NCBI GenBank assembly: GCA_027016355.1
Contig: JALWAF010000006.1
Span: forward strand, 1-16,626
Origin: Candidatus Moraniibacteriota bacterium
Lineage (GTDB): Bacteria; Patescibacteriota; Minisyncoccia; Moranbacterales; GCA-2747515
Direction: 5' to 3'
DNA: 16,626 bases
Positions 5,980-12,904 of this stretch are shown piece by piece; within the stretch, counting starts at the first letter, position 1, and the number at the start of each line of letters is the position of its first letter. Under the pieces are notes generated by a model. It saw only the letters and a program-made list of their open reading frames with translations, ran no database searches and was not told the DNA's origin. Position numbers and translations under genes: made by a program.

Positions 5980-6903
5980 TCATTCATCTTCAATAACATT
6001 TTTATTCAAGATAAATATTCCTCCTGTTATAAGAATAAACCCCCAAAACAAAAGCACGTATTCAAATCCTTTTTCACCTAGCATGTAATATGATATAATA
6101 GCCGTAACCAATGGTGATAAATAGCCATAAAAAGACAACTTTCCCATACCATTACCCAGCTCATAAGCCACAAGCTTTAAGTATGTTGGGATAGACACTG
6201 TTAATCCTAAAAGAACAATCCATCCCAAATCATAAATTGTAGCTGGCAAAACAACATCATGGCCACTTAAAGTGCAAAATAACCACAAAATTATCGCACC
6301 TCCAATCATTCCAATAGCAGTGTTATTTTCTTTTGAAAGAATATTATTTTTATGTAAATACCCACCAATGGTTGTCTGTACTCCAAATAATACAGCTATT
6401 GCAAGTCCGCCAAAAAGCAACCATTTGTTTACCTGAACCAAATTTGCTAAATTAATATTTAAAAAAATAACAACTCCAATGCAACACAATAAAACTGCAC
6501 TTATTACACCTGTCCAACTCTTTATTTTTTCCCCTAAAAACATTATCGAAAAAAATACTGCAAACAAAGGTGTTAAATTAACCAAAAGTGTAGTCTCTGT
6601 GACACTTGACTTTTTCATGACAACAATATAAAAACTGTATGTTATTGCATAAATAGTAGCTGTGCCCAAAATGCACAATAATACACTTATATTCATAGAA
6701 CCTTTTTTTATAGGTCTAATAAATTTAAACTCTTTGATATACTGAAATATTAATGTACACACACCTCCCCACAAAAGAAACTGCATTACTGTACTAAACA
6801 TATCCATTTCACCAGCAACTTTCATATACAAGGGTGGTCCAAGAGCTCCCACAACAACATATATCATCATAATAAACATAGTCACAATCTTTTTATGCTT
6901 CAT
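5980..6903 (-). CDS. EamA/DMT-superfamily membrane transporter
   Basis: This is a 307-residue, very hydrophobic protein with about ten membrane segments in two similar halves. The first half has 'MFIMMIYVVVGALGPPLY' near the N-terminus and 'LLVNLTPLFAVFFSIMFLGEKI' at the end of its repeat. The second ends 'LSPLVTAIISYYMLGEKGF'. The repeated 'P-L-x-x-x-x-x-x-x-L-G-E-K' ending each half is the hallmark of EamA repeats in the drug/metabolite transporter superfamily. Substrates in this family include amino acids and metabolites; none can be named here. I chose the ATG at 6903 because GGAG sits 7 bases upstream; an ATG at 6915 overlaps that site. A perfect 11-bp inverted repeat lies just upstream, suggesting control by a repressor. 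The neighbouring T-box operon and radical SAM gene are separately transcribed. Confidence 0.85.
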   Translation of the reverse strand: MKHKKIVTMFIMMIYVVVGALGPPLYMKVAGEMDMFSTVMQFLLWGGVCTLIFQYIKEFKFIRPIKKGSMNISVLLCILGTATIYAITYSFYIVVMKKSSVTETTLLVNLTPLFAVFFSIMFLGEKIKSWTGVISAVLLCCIGVVIFLNINLANLVQVNKWLLFGGLAIAVLFGVQTTIGGYLHKNNILSKENNTAIGMIGGAIILWLFCTLSGHDVVLPATIYDLGWIVLLGLTVSIPTYLKLVAYELGNGMGKLSFYGYLSPLVTAIISYYMLGEKGFEYVLLFWGFILITGGIFILNKNVIEDE

Positions 6904-6931
6904 GATTATCTCCATTCAGAATTGGATTGAT

Positions 6932-6960
6932 TGTTAATGTGCTTATATAGCACATTAACA
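6932..6960. repeat. Perfect 11-bp inverted repeat with AT core upstream of the transporter
   Basis: TGTTAATGTGC, a 7-base core TTATATA and GCACATTAACA form a 29-base perfect dyad 29 bases before the transporter ATG. The core contains a TATATA that could act as a -10 box on the minus strand, so a dimeric repressor bound here would block transcription. A TTGACA (minus strand, about 6979-6974) lies too far away (24 bases) to be its -35 box. Confidence 0.6.
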
Positions 6961-6980
6961 CAGAAGCATTAGTTGTCAAT

Positions 6981-7017
6981 AAAAAAGAAGATTGAAAAAA
7001 ATTATTTCAATCTTCTT
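6981..7017. terminator. Terminator of the radical SAM gene, possibly bidirectional
   Basis: A 13-bp perfect stem AAGAAGATTGAAA/TTTCAATCTTCTT (7017-7005 with 6997-6985 on the minus strand) has a 7-base loop and continues into a T-run on the minus strand. It begins only 5 bases past the radical SAM stop codon. Confidence 0.85.
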
Positions 7018-7022
7018 ACATA

Positions 7023-8126
7023 TTACAAATCTCCACGTTTTGGATTGCACACAGGATTTCCCTCGAGATAACAACCCTCACATGTTTCAGGAATCATATC
7101 ACTCAATGATAATTTGTCCCTCGGTATATGTGGGCAATAATAAAAACTTGCCCTTGGACAACCTGATATATCAAATGCTGATCCTCTACAACCACCTGTG
7201 CATTCTTTGAAATAAATACACTCATTTTTGCAATAACCATAAATCCACTCTGCTGGATTAGAAATAATTTGTCGCAATTGACTATTAATTATTTCTTTCA
7301 TATCGTTATGCAAAATATTTCCATAACAAAGATTTTGATAGCCTACACATGGAATTGCTGTGCCATCTACAAGAAAATGCACTGAACTTTCCAATAAATG
7401 GCATGTCTTACCATAGGCTTGTGGCGTCAATGTATCAACAACAATTCCAAATTCATTTTTGTCTATCTCTTGAAAATTTTTAAATATCTCAAGCATTTCT
7501 GCAGAATCTACATCCCATTGACAACCTCTTTTAAAAAGTCCTCCTTCCTTTGTAAATTCCATAATTGGTTCAAAACCTTTTTTTCGAATCCAACGAAATA
7601 AATCATAAATGTTTCCATTTTGCACTACTGGTCTAGTGATACAACATTGAACACATACTCTATCTGGAGGAAATATTTTTTCAACATTATCCCACGCCTG
7701 ATTTGACGTTATTAAATTATCCCCACCTGTAAGTATTTGAATCATTTTCTGTGAGGTAGTATCCCTCCCAATAGTTTGCCGTTGACCAGCAATAGTAACA
7801 CCTGTTTCAAATACTTTCTTACAAAAACTGAATTCACTGAGCTTGTCCATATTTGTAACCAATATAACAAGTTCAAATCTTTTTTTTGCATATTCCAACA
7901 TCTTTATTATATCAGGATGAAGAGTTGGTTCACCCCCCAAAATATAAAATTCACTAAATCCATTATACATACCTTCTTCTACTATTTTTTTGAATATATC
8001 CCAATGCATACACCTAGATGTGATATTTGCAAAACATGTTATGCATTTTCTATTACAAATATCTGTTAAATCCACACCAATACCAACAACATTTTTACCA
8101 TCAATATCAACTTCTCTAAAGCTCAT
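7023..8126 (-). CDS. Radical SAM protein with SPASM-like Cys-rich C-terminus
   Basis: A 367-residue protein starting with the radical SAM cluster motif C24-x3-C28-x2-C31 in 'DICNRKCITCF', then 'LGGEPTLHPD' (63-72), the GGE motif contacting SAM. The C-terminal part has Cys260, Cys267, then C299-x3-C303-x5-C309-x3-C313, and Cys323 and Cys331, a spacing close to SPASM domains that bind extra 4Fe-4S clusters. A last Cys group (349, 352, 360) is unusual. SPASM enzymes commonly modify peptides or proteins, or act as sulfatase-maturing type enzymes; I see no precursor peptide gene next to it. Shine-Dalgarno AGAGG precedes the ATG by 9 bases. It is monocistronic, with a promoter at about 8185-8214. 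Oxygen-sensitive chemistry fits an anaerobe. Confidence 0.88.
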   Translation of the reverse strand: MSFREVDIDGKNVVGIGVDLTDICNRKCITCFANITSRCMHWDIFKKIVEEGMYNGFSEFYILGGEPTLHPDIIKMLEYAKKRFELVILVTNMDKLSEFSFCKKVFETGVTIAGQRQTIGRDTTSQKMIQILTGGDNLITSNQAWDNVEKIFPPDRVCVQCCITRPVVQNGNIYDLFRWIRKKGFEPIMEFTKEGGLFKRGCQWDVDSAEMLEIFKNFQEIDKNEFGIVVDTLTPQAYGKTCHLLESSVHFLVDGTAIPCVGYQNLCYGNILHNDMKEIINSQLRQIISNPAEWIYGYCKNECIYFKECTGGCRGSAFDISGCPRASFYYCPHIPRDKLSLSDMIPETCEGCYLEGNPVCNPKRGDL

Positions 8127-8184
8127 AGCGTATTACCTCTTTTATTTTAAAAGAACTTAATATAACATCTTAACTATTTTATAC

Positions 8185-8214
8185 ATCTTAATCACACTTC
8201 TTAATAAAAGTCAA
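8185..8214 (-). promoter_or_regulatory. Candidate promoter of the radical SAM gene
   Basis: On the minus strand TTGACT (8214-8209) is followed after 18 bases by TAAGAT (8190-8185). The leader to the start codon would be about 50 bases. Confidence 0.5.
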
Positions 8215-8235
8215 CAACTTATTATGACACAACAC

Positions 8236-8264
8236 TTGACAATAAACTAGCAATAATATAGCAT
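8236..8264 (+). promoter_or_regulatory. Candidate promoter of tRNA-Trp
   Basis: TTGACA (8236-8241), a 17-base spacer and TAGCAT (8259-8264, four of six) end about 25 bases before the tRNA. Confidence 0.5.
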
Positions 8265-8289
8265 TACTCATAACAATTTAAAAAAGTGT

Positions 8290-8364
8290 GGGCGCGTCGG
8301 TTAGTGGCCAAACCACAGGACTCCAAATCCTGTACCGCGGGTTCGAGTCCCGCCGCGCCTGCCA
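8290..8364 (+). tRNA. tRNA-Trp (anticodon CCA)
   Basis: A full cloverleaf can be drawn. The acceptor GGGCGCG pairs with CGCGCCT (G1-U72 wobble). The D-arm is GGTT/AACC and the anticodon stem CAGGA/TCCTG closes the loop CTCCAAA with CCA at 34-36. The variable loop is TACC and the T-arm GCGGG-TTCGAGT-CCCGC. The discriminator is G and CCA is encoded. It reads UGG only, so it does not decode UGA. Its GCCA end is complementary to the UGGC bulge of the T-box leader at 5532-5836. The gene for TrpRS lies 1.4 kb away. Confidence 0.95.
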
Positions 8365-8371
8365 CTTTTTT
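8365..8371 (+). terminator. T-run after tRNA-Trp
   Basis: The tRNA is followed at once by CTTTTTT. AAAAAAGTG just before the tRNA (8280-8288) can pair with CACTTTTTT (8363-8371), so the precursor ends can zip together and the tRNA itself may serve as the terminator hairpin. Confidence 0.5.
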
Positions 8372-8394
8372 ATACTATTATAATCATAAAGTCT

Positions 8395-8432
8395 TTGACT
8401 AAAATAGCCATTGACTTTTTCTTTTATTGACT
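8395..8432 (+). repeat. Three TTGACT hexamers at exact 16-base spacing
   Basis: TTGACT occurs at 8395-8400, 8411-8416 and 8427-8432, each start 16 bases after the last. The third is the likely -35 box of the downstream gene, with TAGAGT at 8450-8455 after 17 bases. The other two may be extra promoter or regulator sites. Confidence 0.45.
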
Positions 8433-8530
8433 TTTTTCACAAATTATTCTAGAGTTATATAAATGTTGATGTAGAGCTCCTTAAAAAAAGATGTTCACAA
8501 ATATAAATTTGAATTTAGGAGGATTATAAA

Positions 8531-9730
8531 ATGAGAACACCTATAATTGGAGACTTAGATCTTACCAAAATTGGTGATAGACTTAGAATAGTTGATAAAT
8601 TTATTTTTGATGTTCTGTCAACACGATTGAGTGGAGGAGGTTTATCTGATTTTGTTGCTGAAAATAAACGTAGAGCATCAAAAGATGGCGTATATGGTAA
8701 AAGACGCCCAGAAATTGAGGATGCAAGAATAAATTTAGCTCGCAAATGGTCAAGTAGTCTTGGCTTAAATCCTAATTTTGCGTCAGAACTAATGTATTCT
8801 ATCATAGCAGAATCATGTCTTGTTCAAGATGATTATATGATGAATAAGATTAATGAAGATATTCAGCTTATTAATGAATTGGACGAGGAATCAAGAGAAA
8901 AATATCTTAGAGAGAATCTCCTTGCATTAACTGCAGCTGTAGCTAATGATTATGACAATCAATATGCACAACAATTTCTTGCAACAAAATTACATGCTAA
9001 ATTTAGTAAGCGAGTAATTTTCGGATTAATGTCAGAACTTAAAAAAAGATCTTTAGCGATTGACCTTGGTTGTGCAACAGGAATTGTATCATATGAAATT
9101 GCACCTTTTTTTGATAAAGTCATTGGTTATGACATTAGTCCTCATATGCTAAAGGTGGCTCAAGATAAATCTACAGTTGAAACATCCCATGTTGAATTTA
9201 TCGAAAAAGATTTAGAAGATGGATTTAATTTATCCAGCAATTCTGTCTCTTTAGCGATAATGAATATGGGAACAGCAAGTGATATAAAAAACATAGAGAA
9301 TGTTCTAAAATCTCTAAACCATTGCTTGCATCCTAAAGGAAAATTTTTACTTTCTTTCTATAACTCAGAATCACTATTGCAATTACTTGGTTTTTTGCCA
9401 TGGCCTATGCAAATTGCAGCCCGTATAGATCAAGATAAACATTGTCTTGAAGTTTATCATAATAGTGAATTATATTTTATTCAAGCAGAGGCTAGGAGTG
9501 TTCAAAATGTATCTAATTTGCTAGATGAATATTTTTCTATCGGCAATATATATACATATCCCACATTAGCATCCATCATCCCTCAAACAGTTATTGAGAG
9601 CGAAGATAAAAATGGTGTTATAACACAAAAGGAAGCTGCGACTGAATTGATAAAGCAAATAGATATTAGTCTTGCTTTATCAGGAATAAATTCTGGTGCC
9701 TACATAATAGTCACAGGATCAAAAAGATAG
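8531..9730 (+). CDS. Chorismate mutase-like (AroQ) domain fused to a class I SAM-dependent methyltransferase
   Basis: A 399-residue protein. Residues about 10-100 form a three-helix pattern like AroQ chorismate mutases: 'LTKIGDRLRIVDKFIFDVLSTR' (11-32), 'FVAENKRRASKDGVYGKRRPE' split by a turn (41-61), then 'LGLNPNFASELMYSIIAES' and a closing Gln99. Compared from memory with E. coli CM, equivalents of R28 (Arg32), K39 (Lys46) and Q88 (Gln99) seem present, while R11 and E52 do not align cleanly, so catalysis is uncertain. Residues about 174-280 are a Rossmann methyltransferase: 'AIDLGCATG' (176-184), acidic 'GYDIS' (199-203), 'EKDLEDG' (225-231) and 'LHPKGKFLLSFYN'. The remaining C-terminal part is unfamiliar. 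AGGAGG lies 8 bases before the ATG and a terminator follows, so it is monocistronic. The fusion suggests methylation of a chorismate-derived or similar aromatic compound, which is inference. Confidence 0.75.
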   Translation: MRTPIIGDLDLTKIGDRLRIVDKFIFDVLSTRLSGGGLSDFVAENKRRASKDGVYGKRRPEIEDARINLARKWSSSLGLNPNFASELMYSIIAESCLVQDDYMMNKINEDIQLINELDEESREKYLRENLLALTAAVANDYDNQYAQQFLATKLHAKFSKRVIFGLMSELKKRSLAIDLGCATGIVSYEIAPFFDKVIGYDISPHMLKVAQDKSTVETSHVEFIEKDLEDGFNLSSNSVSLAIMNMGTASDIKNIENVLKSLNHCLHPKGKFLLSFYNSESLLQLLGFLPWPMQIAARIDQDKHCLEVYHNSELYFIQAEARSVQNVSNLLDEYFSIGNIYTYPTLASIIPQTVIESEDKNGVITQKEAATELIKQIDISLALSGINSGAYIIVTGSKR

Positions 9731-9744
9731 AAGAATACAAAAAG

Positions 9745-9779
9745 AAGCCCATGATTTCAAATAAAATCACGGGCTTTTT
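9745..9779. terminator. Bidirectional terminator between the methyltransferase and trpS genes
   Basis: AAGCCC-A-TGATTT and AAATCA-C-GGGCTT form a stem with one A-C mismatch and a 6-base loop, followed by TTTT on the plus strand. The minus strand reads CTTTTT after the stem, so convergent trpS can also end here. Confidence 0.85.
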
Positions 9780-9801
9780 CATTTTGATAACCAATTCAAT
9801 T

Positions 9802-10809
9802 TCAATAACTTGGAACACCAATTTTTTCCTTCACCTCCTCAACTTTTGGTGCGATTTTATTTCTTGCTACAATTCCTCCTTCATGCAAGATTTCATCAAC
9901 AAATTCATATCCTTGTCGTGTTAATTCAAACCTTTTTTGTTGTATTGGAAAAAGAATATTATTAATATTTTGAATTAATATTTCTTTACAATCAATACAA
10001 CCAATTCCAGCAGATCTACAATTATCATGTACGTATCTGATTTCATCTCCATTACTCATAATCGTATGCATTGTATAAATATTACAACATGTTGGATCAC
10101 CAGGGTCAGACCTCCTTTTTCGCCGTATGTCAGTAACAGACTTGAATACTTTCTGCGAAACAATATCGGGAGAATCAGAAAGATCTATTGTATTCTTATC
10201 ACTTTTACCCATTTTAGCAGTTCCATCTAAACCAGGTACACGTACAACTTCACTTGAAAGAATATCTGGAATAACAAATGTTTTCCCAAATATATTATTA
10301 AAGCGTTTTGCCAAACTTCTTGTAAGTTCAACATGGGGATGTTGATCTTCTCCAACGGGCACAAGATCAGCATTAGGACCCAATATATCAGCTGCCATCA
10401 AAATAGGATACGTCAATAATCCAGAGTTAACAATCTCTTTTTCTTCAAGCTTGCCTCTCTTTTCTTTAAAATGAGGCATTCTTTCTAATTCTGCAACTGT
10501 CGTAAAACAGTTAAGTATCCACATCAACTCACTTGTTTCGGGTACACTTGACTGAGCAAAAATTACCGCTCTTTCAGGATCAACTCCCACTGAAATATAA
10601 TCCAAAACAATTTCCCTCAAATCATGCCTGATGCTTTGTGGATCAATATTTGTAGTTATGGTATGTAAATTAGCAACAAAGAAATAACATCTTTTTGTTT
10701 CATCTAGTGAAAGATTTGCAAAATTACGCATAACACCTAAATAATTACCCAAATGTAACTTGCCTGTAGCTCTGATTCCTGAAATTACTGTCTTTTTTTG
10801 ATCTAACAT
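9802..10809 (-). CDS. trpS: Tryptophanyl-tRNA synthetase, 4Fe-4S-type
   Basis: A 335-residue class I synthetase that charges tRNA-Trp. The HIGH-type motif is 'TGKLHLGNYLG' (15-25) and the KMSKS-type motif 'KMGKS' (199-203). 'ADLVPVGEDQHPHVELTR' (147-164) is the usual TrpRS segment. The C-terminal domain has C241-x22-C264-x6-C271-x2-C274, the same spacing as the 4Fe-4S cluster site known from Thermotoga maritima TrpRS near the anticodon-binding region. An additional Cys242 adjoins. GGAGG lies 7 bases before the ATG. A strong promoter ends about 60 bases upstream, leaving a leader too short for a T-box. The cognate tRNA gene is 1.4 kb away on the other strand. Identity is near certain. Confidence 0.97.
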   Translation of the reverse strand: MLDQKKTVISGIRATGKLHLGNYLGVMRNFANLSLDETKRCYFFVANLHTITTNIDPQSIRHDLREIVLDYISVGVDPERAVIFAQSSVPETSELMWILNCFTTVAELERMPHFKEKRGKLEEKEIVNSGLLTYPILMAADILGPNADLVPVGEDQHPHVELTRSLAKRFNNIFGKTFVIPDILSSEVVRVPGLDGTAKMGKSDKNTIDLSDSPDIVSQKVFKSVTDIRRKRRSDPGDPTCCNIYTMHTIMSNGDEIRYVHDNCRSAGIGCIDCKEILIQNINNILFPIQQKRFELTRQGYEFVDEILHEGGIVARNKIAPKVEEVKEKIGVPSY

Positions 10810-10869
10810 TCTTAATCCTCCATATTTATTAAGTTATTACAACAATTATTAAAAAACTACTGATTATTC

Positions 10870-10898
10870 ATCATAATTGAATTAAATATTAAAGTCAA
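10870..10898 (-). promoter_or_regulatory. Promoter of trpS
   Basis: On the minus strand TTGACT (10898-10893), a 17-base spacer and TATGAT (10875-10870) are present. Immediately upstream, CTATAGTATAGTATAC is a near-palindromic AT stretch that could bind a regulator. Confidence 0.75.
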
Positions 10899-10993
10899 GT
10901 TGTATACTATACTATAGTTCAGAGTTACTTTTTGAGAAATTTTAATACTAATTTTACTTAATGATAAAATATGGTGTTAAAATATCTTTCTAT

Positions 10994-11584
10994 TTACATT
11001 TTTTCTGACTTCAATACTATCTTTAAAAGTTGTTTTTTTGCTCTTCTTAGAAGTGTTCCTACGCTACTTGTCGGTTTATTGACTATCTTACTAATTTCTT
11101 TGTAAGATTTATCTTCGAAATAGTGCAACTGAATAACCTGTGCATACTGCTTTGGTAATTGTGCTACTGCGTCATGTAATTCATCGCGGAGTTCTATCTG
11201 GAACCATTTATCAAGTGCAGTGGCTGTCGTATCTGATAAATTTACAAATTCTTTTTGTTCATTATCATCATCAATTGAAACACATTTTCTATGTTTATTA
11301 CGCGTAAACCAATTCATTGTCTCATTGTGTGCAATGCGATAAATCCATGATGAAAATTTTTTATTACAATCGAATGAGTCAATGTGTTTTAGTGCTTTTA
11401 TGAAAACATTTTGAACTATATCTCTAGACTCATCTGCATTACAAACAAAACGCATTACATAATAAAAAAGTTTTTGCTCATACCTATTAATGATTAAATC
11501 AAAGCAACTATTATTCCCTCTTTGCACACACAAGACAATATCATTATCACCCATATCTTTTGTACATATATTTGCTTTATTCAT
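10994..11584 (-). CDS. RNA polymerase sigma factor, sigma-70/ECF type
   Basis: A 196-residue protein with only regions 2 and 4, as in extracytoplasmic-function sigma factors. Region 2 runs from about 26 to 95: 'FDLIINRYEQKLFYYVMRFVCN', split by 'DESRDIVQNVFIKALKHIDSF', and '.FSSWIYRIAHNETMNWFTRNK' for -10 recognition. Region 4 (about 135-190) has 'LPKQYAQVIQLHYFEDKSYKEI' in part and the helix-turn-helix 'NKPTSSVGTLLRRAKKQLL'. An acidic linker 'SIDDDNEQKE' joins them. No anti-sigma gene is adjacent, so how it is held inactive is not visible; the genes on both sides are oppositely or separately transcribed. The ATG lacks a strong Shine-Dalgarno site. Regulon unknown. Confidence 0.9.
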   Translation of the reverse strand: MNKANICTKDMGDNDIVLCVQRGNNSCFDLIINRYEQKLFYYVMRFVCNADESRDIVQNVFIKALKHIDSFDCNKKFSSWIYRIAHNETMNWFTRNKHRKCVSIDDDNEQKEFVNLSDTTATALDKWFQIELRDELHDAVAQLPKQYAQVIQLHYFEDKSYKEISKIVNKPTSSVGTLLRRAKKQLLKIVLKSEKM

Positions 11585-11588
11585 AAGC

Positions 11589-11617
11589 TTGCAAAAACCA
11601 TATAAACTACGTATTAT
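11589..11617 (+). promoter_or_regulatory. Promoter of tsaD
   Basis: TTGCAA (11589-11594), a 17-base spacer and TATTAT (11612-11617) predict a start near 11624 and a leader of about 77 bases, which would include the 20-base palindrome. Confidence 0.6.
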
Positions 11618-11668
11618 TAATCATAGTATAAAATCTATAAAATAAAAAGACGCCCTGTAATGTAGTAG

Positions 11669-11688
11669 AGACGCATTGCAATGCGTCT
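11669..11688. repeat. Perfect 20-base palindrome in the tsaD leader
   Basis: AGACGCATTG is followed directly by its reverse complement CAATGCGTCT. It is preceded by TAGTAG and, at 11648, by a second AGACGC. It is much more GC-rich than its surroundings. The form resembles the short palindromic repeats with a GACGCATTGCAATGCGTC core that I recall as dispersed in many bacterial genomes. No T-run follows, so it is not a simple terminator. Confidence 0.65.
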
Positions 11689-11700
11689 GGACATTTGTTT

Positions 11701-12783
11701 ATGAAAATCCTAGCCATCGAGACATCTTGCGACGAAACTGCTGTGTCTATTATAAATACAAATGCAGATAAGAATACACTCATAGTCGCATCAAATATCA
11801 TCTCATCTCAAGTTGAATTACATGCTCAGTGGGGTGGCGTTGTGCCCAATCTCGCAGCTCGAGAACACACGAAAAATATAATTCCCGTACTTACCCAATC
11901 TCTAGCAACTGCTAATTCTTCACGTGACGATATTGATTTGATAGCAGTAACTCACGGACCAGGACTCATCCCTGCTCTGCTTTCTGGCGTCAGTGTTGCC
12001 AAATCTCTTGCTTATGCATGGGATAAGCCCCTTATGGGGTTACATCATATTGAGGGGCATATTTATGCAAATTGGATTGGAAATCCAAATATTCAATTCC
12101 CCGCTTTAAGCCTTGTGGTATCTGGTGGACACACACAACTTGTTATTATGCGCGATCATTGTCAATATGAAATTATAGGTCAAACACAAGACGATGCTGT
12201 CGGTGAAGCATTTGATAAGGTCGCACGCATTTTAGGACTTGGTTATCCTGGCGGACCAATCATTTCTGAGCGTGCTGCAATATTTGAAAAAACCAATTCT
12301 CACAATGATATTACATTACCGCAACCAATGAAAAATAGTGGGGACTATAATTTTTCATTTTCTGGTATAAAAACTGCAGCACTTTATTTGGTTCAAAACT
12401 TTCGAAAGGAAAACAATTTGTCTGACGACGAAAAACTCCCACAAGATTTCATCGATGCAGTTGCAAATGCATTTCAAATAGCCTCAGCTGAAATTCTCAC
12501 AACAAAAACAATAAAAGCTGCCTTAGAATATAATGTAAAATCAATTGTGCTTGCAGGTGGTGTAAGTGCAAACACACAACTACGTGATTTATTAAAACAA
12601 AAAACCGGGCAATTGACCGACACTGCTTTTTATGCACCAAATATAGATTATTGTTTAGACAATGCCGCAATGATTGCCTCAGCTTCTTTTTATAAATATC
12701 ACACACTTACAACAACAGAAAAAGATGCTCTTACCAAGGGATGGCAAACTGTACAGGCATGTGCAAATATGCCATTGCGATAG
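11701..12783 (+). CDS. tsaD: tRNA N6-adenosine threonylcarbamoyltransferase TsaD
   Basis: A 360-residue protein. It transfers threonylcarbamoyl from TC-AMP to A37 of tRNAs reading ANN codons, in complex with TsaB and TsaE. The N-terminus 'MKILAIETSCDETAVSII' is the family's diagnostic start. Metal ligands are His116 and His120 in 'HHIEGH'. The glycine-rich 'VVSGGHTQLVIM' (139-150), 'GYPGGP' and 'LAGGVSAN' complete the ASKHA nucleotide fold. The ATG at 11701 is preferred over one two codons earlier because the protein family begins here. No convincing Shine-Dalgarno site is seen. tsaB and tsaE are not in the window. Length and motifs are normal; identification is secure. Confidence 0.97.
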   Translation: MKILAIETSCDETAVSIINTNADKNTLIVASNIISSQVELHAQWGGVVPNLAAREHTKNIIPVLTQSLATANSSRDDIDLIAVTHGPGLIPALLSGVSVAKSLAYAWDKPLMGLHHIEGHIYANWIGNPNIQFPALSLVVSGGHTQLVIMRDHCQYEIIGQTQDDAVGEAFDKVARILGLGYPGGPIISERAAIFEKTNSHNDITLPQPMKNSGDYNFSFSGIKTAALYLVQNFRKENNLSDDEKLPQDFIDAVANAFQIASAEILTTKTIKAALEYNVKSIVLAGGVSANTQLRDLLKQKTGQLTDTAFYAPNIDYCLDNAAMIASASFYKYHTLTTTEKDALTKGWQTVQACANMPLR

Positions 12784-12904
12784 AATTTACATTATATTAT
12801 TTTATTGTGTTTCTCATATTAGTTTATTTGCTCTATTTACAATAATGTAATAGTATGCATAAAGATAAATAGCATAAATGCAAAACATATCATTTGGAGG
12901 AGCC

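Noticed and set aside
10810..10993. T-box before trpS
   Set aside because: The promoter leaves only about 55 bases before the ATG and no AGGGTGG sequence is present.
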